In this document: piece by piece, positions 61,226 to 64,000 of the stretch | Position numbering within the stretch: the stretch's first letter is position 1 | How the letters are laid out: every line of letters begins with the position of its first letter | Origin: Paenibacillus pedocola | GTDB lineage: Bacteria > Bacillota > Bacilli > Paenibacillales > Paenibacillaceae | DNA length: 64,000 bases | Assembly: GCF_031599675.1 (NCBI RefSeq) | Contig: NZ_CP134223.1 | Span: forward strand, 434,001 to 498,000 | Direction: 5' to 3' | Program-made: the position numbers and the translations under genes | The notes under the pieces: generated by a model | The model's database searches: none | What the model was told of the DNA's origin: nothing | The model's input: the letters and a program-made list of their open reading frames with translations, nothing else

Positions 61226-61528
61226 TTATAACATATGGAAACGTTCAAGTTGCTCCCACATGCCCTCCTGCCGGAGAATTTCCGGCTGTTTCGGTCCAAG
61301 CAGATCGAAGTGGGGGAAGGGTTTGCGGTTATGGATATATTGCGGCGGAAGACCGTTCTGCTGGCACCAGCGGCGGAGACGGGGCAGGTCGCTGCAGCCA
61401 ACTTTGGTTACGGTGGTGATTCCCGGAAACCGCGGATCGAGCCAGTAATGGGTCAAAAAAGCGATCTCCCCCCGGGAGACCGCCTGCTTCCACCGGTTCA
61501 ATTCTTCTCTGTTAATTCCGAAGGCCAT
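61226..61528 (-). CDS. Conserved hypothetical protein (YneQ-like)
   Basis: A 100-residue protein beginning MAFGINREELNRWKQAVSR, with IAFLTHYWLDPRFP, VTKVGCSDLPRL and HFDLLGPKQPEIL. This pattern resembles Bacillus YneQ; recognition is from memory of the family and not certain. AAGGATGAG precedes ATG 61528. The longer in-frame start overlaps the divergent ywbE-type gene. Function unknown. Confidence 0.75.
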   Translation of the reverse strand: MAFGINREELNRWKQAVSRGEIAFLTHYWLDPRFPGITTVTKVGCSDLPRLRRWCQQNGLPPQYIHNRKPFPHFDLLGPKQPEILRQEGMWEQLERFHML

Positions 61529-61595
61529 AGCTGTCTCATCCTTATCCTTATCAGTAATTGTTGATCCATTACATCTCTTGAAAGGGGAATACAAC

Positions 61596-61790
61596 ATGAA
61601 CGGGCAAGTTAGAGCCGATATCCGTCCCGGACTTGAGGTGGATATTGTACTGAAGCAGGATCAGGCTACAGGCAAACTCACCCATGGTACAGTAAAAGAT
61701 ATTCTGACCAACTCACCCCGCCATCCGCACGGCATCAAGGTGCGGCTGAGCGACGGTCAAGTCGGGCGGGTCAAGAATATTACGGGCTGA
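61596..61790 (+). CDS. ywbE: YwbE-family protein
   Basis: A 64-residue protein with IRPGLEVDIVLKQDQATGKL and HPHGIKVRLSDGQVGRVKNI, the complete YwbE (DUF2196) domain, an SH3/OB-like small beta fold. Function unknown. AAAGGGG precedes ATG 61596. Confidence 0.9.
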   Translation: MNGQVRADIRPGLEVDIVLKQDQATGKLTHGTVKDILTNSPRHPHGIKVRLSDGQVGRVKNITG

Positions 61791-61822
61791 ATGCACAGCC
61801 CGCTTAATCTATAGTTCCGAAG

Positions 61823-61890
61823 GCGCTCTGCCTGATGCTACTTTGCCGGTTAATAGGCTAGTATCAGGCGATGCGCTTTTTTTTTCTGCT
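61823..61890. terminator. Terminator between ywbE and the HNH gene
   Basis: GCGC..GCCTGAT pairs with ATCAGGC..GCGC, followed by nine T on the plus strand. Confidence 0.85.
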
Positions 61891-61904
61891 CAGCAGCAGG
61901 GCGC

Positions 61905-62723
61905 CTAACGCCCCATGAATTCCTCGACATACTGATCCGCTTTGGTCTGGTTACACAGATTGCAGGCACAGACACAGTTGTCGGGAGTGGTATGGCCGCC
62001 CTTGGCCCGGGGCAGAAGGTGGTCGATGGTGTCCCCATACAAGCCGCAAAAATGACAGGTATAATTATCCCTTGTCAGAATTAAAGCTCGGAAATCCTTG
62101 TTGCTGTACAGGCGGCGGATGGTGCGGCGGTTTACAACCACTGCGGCATGCTCCCTGACGAGCGTAACAGCCAGCTCAAGGTCAATTTCCTGATGCCAGC
62201 GCCGCCCTTTATCGCTGTGGCCGCGCATCAGGATCATTCCCTTGGCAGAGGGGATAAGTGCAGAATAGTCGCCGGGCTCCGGCTTGAACCCCGCGGTCTG
62301 CGGGGGCCTCCGCCGTTGTTCGCCCTGGCGCGGCCGCGCTTTTCCCCGGCTGCCTGCGGCAGCCGCAGGATGCTTGGCTTCCTTGGAGCGCTCCGGCAGG
62401 GAATGCTGATGCACCTTAGGCGTAGCAGCCTTGTGACCCGGCAGAATTGCCGGGATTGCAGCTGGTGATTGCACCGGCTGTCTGGCAGCGGAGGCTGTAG
62501 CCACAGGTGCGGAAGCCCGCGCCGAAACAGAGGCCTCTGGCCTCTGGACTTCCTGAAGCCCCTTGGCTGAACCGCTCTCGCGTGCCTTGCGGCATTCGCG
62601 GCAGGCCCCGCGGCGGGACTGGCCCTTGGACCGCTTGCCGGTCCGCCTGCGGAATTCGGAGAGCGGTTTATGCTGATGGCAATATGCGCATTGTTTAGAT
62701 AAAGGCAGGCTGATATCGGTCAT
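61905..62723 (-). CDS. HNH endonuclease-family protein with extra zinc finger
   Basis: A protein of about 272 residues. A Cys4 finger (CAYC then CREC, about residues 10-45) precedes an Ala/Pro/Ser/Arg-rich, low-complexity linker (about 45-145). A C-terminal HNH domain has TRDNYTCHFCGLYGDTIDH, LPRAKGGHTTPDN and CNLCNQTK. The HNH triad (His of TIDH, Asn of PDN, plus the Cys4 zinc) is intact. Start choice is uncertain: ATG 62723 lacks a strong ribosome binding site, and ATGs at 62759 and 62768 are alternatives. Cellular role unknown. Confidence 0.75.
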   Translation of the reverse strand: MTDISLPLSKQCAYCHQHKPLSEFRRRTGKRSKGQSRRGACRECRKARESGSAKGLQEVQRPEASVSARASAPVATASAARQPVQSPAAIPAILPGHKAATPKVHQHSLPERSKEAKHPAAAAGSRGKARPRQGEQRRRPPQTAGFKPEPGDYSALIPSAKGMILMRGHSDKGRRWHQEIDLELAVTLVREHAAVVVNRRTIRRLYSNKDFRALILTRDNYTCHFCGLYGDTIDHLLPRAKGGHTTPDNCVCACNLCNQTKADQYVEEFMGR

Positions 62724-62921
62724 AAGTATGTTTGGAAGGACGCTATACCAGCGCCTGTCCATTCCCCTCATTTTTAAGATAACTTTAGTATAGCGTAAAG
62801 CGCGGCCATTCACACGGCAGGTAAAAAAAGCTGCAAATTTTCTAATTTGTGACATCTGTCTTGGCGGCAATTAGGGAAAACCTGTAAAATCAATAAAAAA
62901 TACGAAAGCGGGGAATCGGGT

Positions 62922-63404
62922 ATGAGGCAAAGCAACAGAAGGCCGGCTGCTGTTATTTTACTGTATATTCTTCAGGCTTTTCTGGGGGTAGGAGCGATTG
63001 CCGGCGGGGTGATGCTGCTGATTGACCCGAGCGGAGAAATGATGGGAATGCCAACTTCCGTGCTGGAAAGATCACCTTTTAATAATTTTATTATTCCGGG
63101 TATCCTGCTGTTCCTTGTTTTTGGGGTGCTGCCGCTGGTGGTGCTATACGGTCTGGTTAAGAAGCCGGACTGGGGGTGGGCTGCGCCGTTGAACCCCTTC
63201 AGGGCTCTGCATAGCGCCTGGGCTTTGTCCCTGTATATCGGGTTTGGGCAGATTATCTGGATTATGGTTGAAACGTACATGATGAATGCTGTCTCTATGG
63301 TGCATGTATTCTATACAAGCCTTGGGCTGCTCATTCAGGCAGTCACCCTGCTGCCGCCGGTGCAGAGATATTTTATACTAGACGGCCGGCAGGAAAGAAG
63401 TTAG
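62922..63404 (+). CDS. Membrane protein of unknown function
   Basis: A 160-residue protein with four transmembrane helices (about 10-32, 55-78, 98-115 and 125-145) and a basic N terminus. GKP-like loop VKKPDWGW separates helices 2 and 3. No family recognised. AAAGCGGGGA precedes ATG 62922. It is followed after 51 bases by a LacI-type gene. Confidence 0.7.
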   Translation: MRQSNRRPAAVILLYILQAFLGVGAIAGGVMLLIDPSGEMMGMPTSVLERSPFNNFIIPGILLFLVFGVLPLVVLYGLVKKPDWGWAAPLNPFRALHSAWALSLYIGFGQIIWIMVETYMMNAVSMVHVFYTSLGLLIQAVTLLPPVQRYFILDGRQERS

Positions 63405-63455
63405 AATGGCAGTGAACAAAAAAGGGCTTTCATTTGACCCTGGAGGTGAACCGGA

Positions 63456-64000
63456 ATGACTACAATATACGATATCGCCAAAAAAACCGGTTACTCTCCG
63501 ACTACGGTATCTAAGGCGTTCAATAACTACTCCGATGTGCGGGAAAAGACGCGGGAGGAAATTCTGCGTACGGCCCGGGAGATGGGTTACCTGCCTAACG
63601 CGCATGCCCGGACACTGACCACGAAGAAGTCCTGGACCCTCGGCGTATTGTTTGTGGAGGGCACGGGGGTAGGCATCCGCCATCCCTTTTTCGGTGCGGT
63701 TATTGAGAGCTTCAAACAGGTGGCTGTAGCCAAAGGATATGCCCTGATGTTCATCTCGAAGGATGTCGGCGGCAAGCAGAGCGGATATTTGGAGAATTGC
63801 CGGATTCATGGTGTCGACGGTGTGGTGGTGTTCCTCTCCGACTATGAAGACCCGTATTTCCTGGAGCTGCTGGAGAGCGATATTCCGACAGTGATTCTGG
63901 ATTATGAGACAGCCCAGTCTCATACGGTCTGCTCGGATAATACGGCCGGAGCAATGCTGGCGGTGGAGTATCTGACTTCTCTGGGACATAGCAGAATTGC
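63456..64000 (+). CDS. LacI-family transcriptional regulator, N-terminal part (runs off right edge)
   Basis: About 181 codons are inside the window. The helix-turn-helix and hinge are MTTIYDIAKKTGYSPTTVSK with VREKTREEILRTAREMGY and LPNAHARTLTT. The periplasmic-binding-like domain starts TLGVLFVEGTG and continues GVDGVVVFLS. GGAGGTG precedes ATG 63456. Likely represses a sugar-utilisation operon to the right of the window; ligand unknown. Confidence 0.92.
   Translation, partial: MTTIYDIAKKTGYSPTTVSKAFNNYSDVREKTREEILRTAREMGYLPNAHARTLTTKKSWTLGVLFVEGTGVGIRHPFFGAVIESFKQVAVAKGYALMFISKDVGGKQSGYLENCRIHGVDGVVVFLSDYEDPYFLELLESDIPTVILDYETAQSHTVCSDNTAGAMLAVEYLTSLGHSRI

Noticed and set aside
1..64000. 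tRNA, rRNA, transposase or prophage genes
   Set aside because: None found by reading for CCA-type cloverleaves, conserved rRNA blocks or DDE/integrase motifs; small degenerate ones could be missed by eye.

Overview
The window reads as chromosomal DNA of a Paenibacillus-like, low-G+C Gram-positive spore former. The clues are a SinI/SinR/TapA-SipW-TasA biofilm locus laid out as in Bacillus, strong AGGAGG-type ribosome binding sites with frequent TTG/GTG starts, YezD, YwbE, GlsB, CcdC and CsoR-CopZ-CopA proteins, and many compact terminator hairpins. No rRNA, tRNA, CRISPR array, prophage or transposase is visible. The first gene (sucA) and the last (a LacI-type regulator) run off the ends.

Layout. 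1-6000: 5' part of sucA; a c-di-GMP-I (GEMM) type riboswitch that directly precedes sinI; convergent sinR; the minus-strand operon tapA-like/sipW/tasA/tasA, with SinR-type inverted operators upstream. 6000-12450: aldo/keto reductase; a PadR regulator with a 14-TM efflux pump; a GGDEF plus HD-GYP membrane protein; a DUF5317 membrane protein with a 36-residue companion. 12550-16700: copper operon csoR-copZ-copA plus a nitroreductase, with two CsoR operators. 16900-20440: ABC exporter with a DesK/DesR-type two-component system. 20490-24175: thiamine-precursor uptake genes thiY, thiamine-binding protein, thiX and thiZ behind a TPP riboswitch. 24190-28800: CorA-related protein, MFS transporter, flavin-binding protein, EAL protein. 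28840-33375: two-component system and a LanFEG-like ABC exporter. 33520-37430: ArsR/CzrA-type sensor, CzcD-like diffusion facilitator and CadA-like P-type ATPase, with matching operators. 37600-43300: chemoreceptor, lactate dehydrogenase, CcdC, GlsB, lactonase. 43370-49370: membrane-anchored alpha/beta hydrolase; sulfate transporter sbp-cysT-cysW-yezD without a local cysA. 49530-64000: housekeeping and accessory enzymes, including NAD(P)HX repair (nnr), SDR, GNATs, quinone reductase plus MFS, L-serine dehydratase sdaAB-sdaAA, an HNH protein and a LacI regulator.

How the genes work together. The most interesting unit is the biofilm node. A c-di-GMP aptamer sits between a promoter and the sinI ribosome binding site. 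SinI should antagonise SinR, encoded next door, and SinR-type operators flank the start of the matrix operon. A protein with intact GGDEF and HD-GYP motifs and an EAL protein are in the same window. This suggests a direct route from c-di-GMP to SinI to SinR to matrix fibres. Other candidate regulatory systems are a cysteine-rich translated leader with a terminator before the sulfate transporter, paired metal-sensor operators between czcD and cadA, divergent sigma-B-like promoters between glsB and the lactonase gene, and a possible small RNA upstream of ldh. Repeat families with about 51-nt spacing fill several intergenic regions, including one inside the thi operon.
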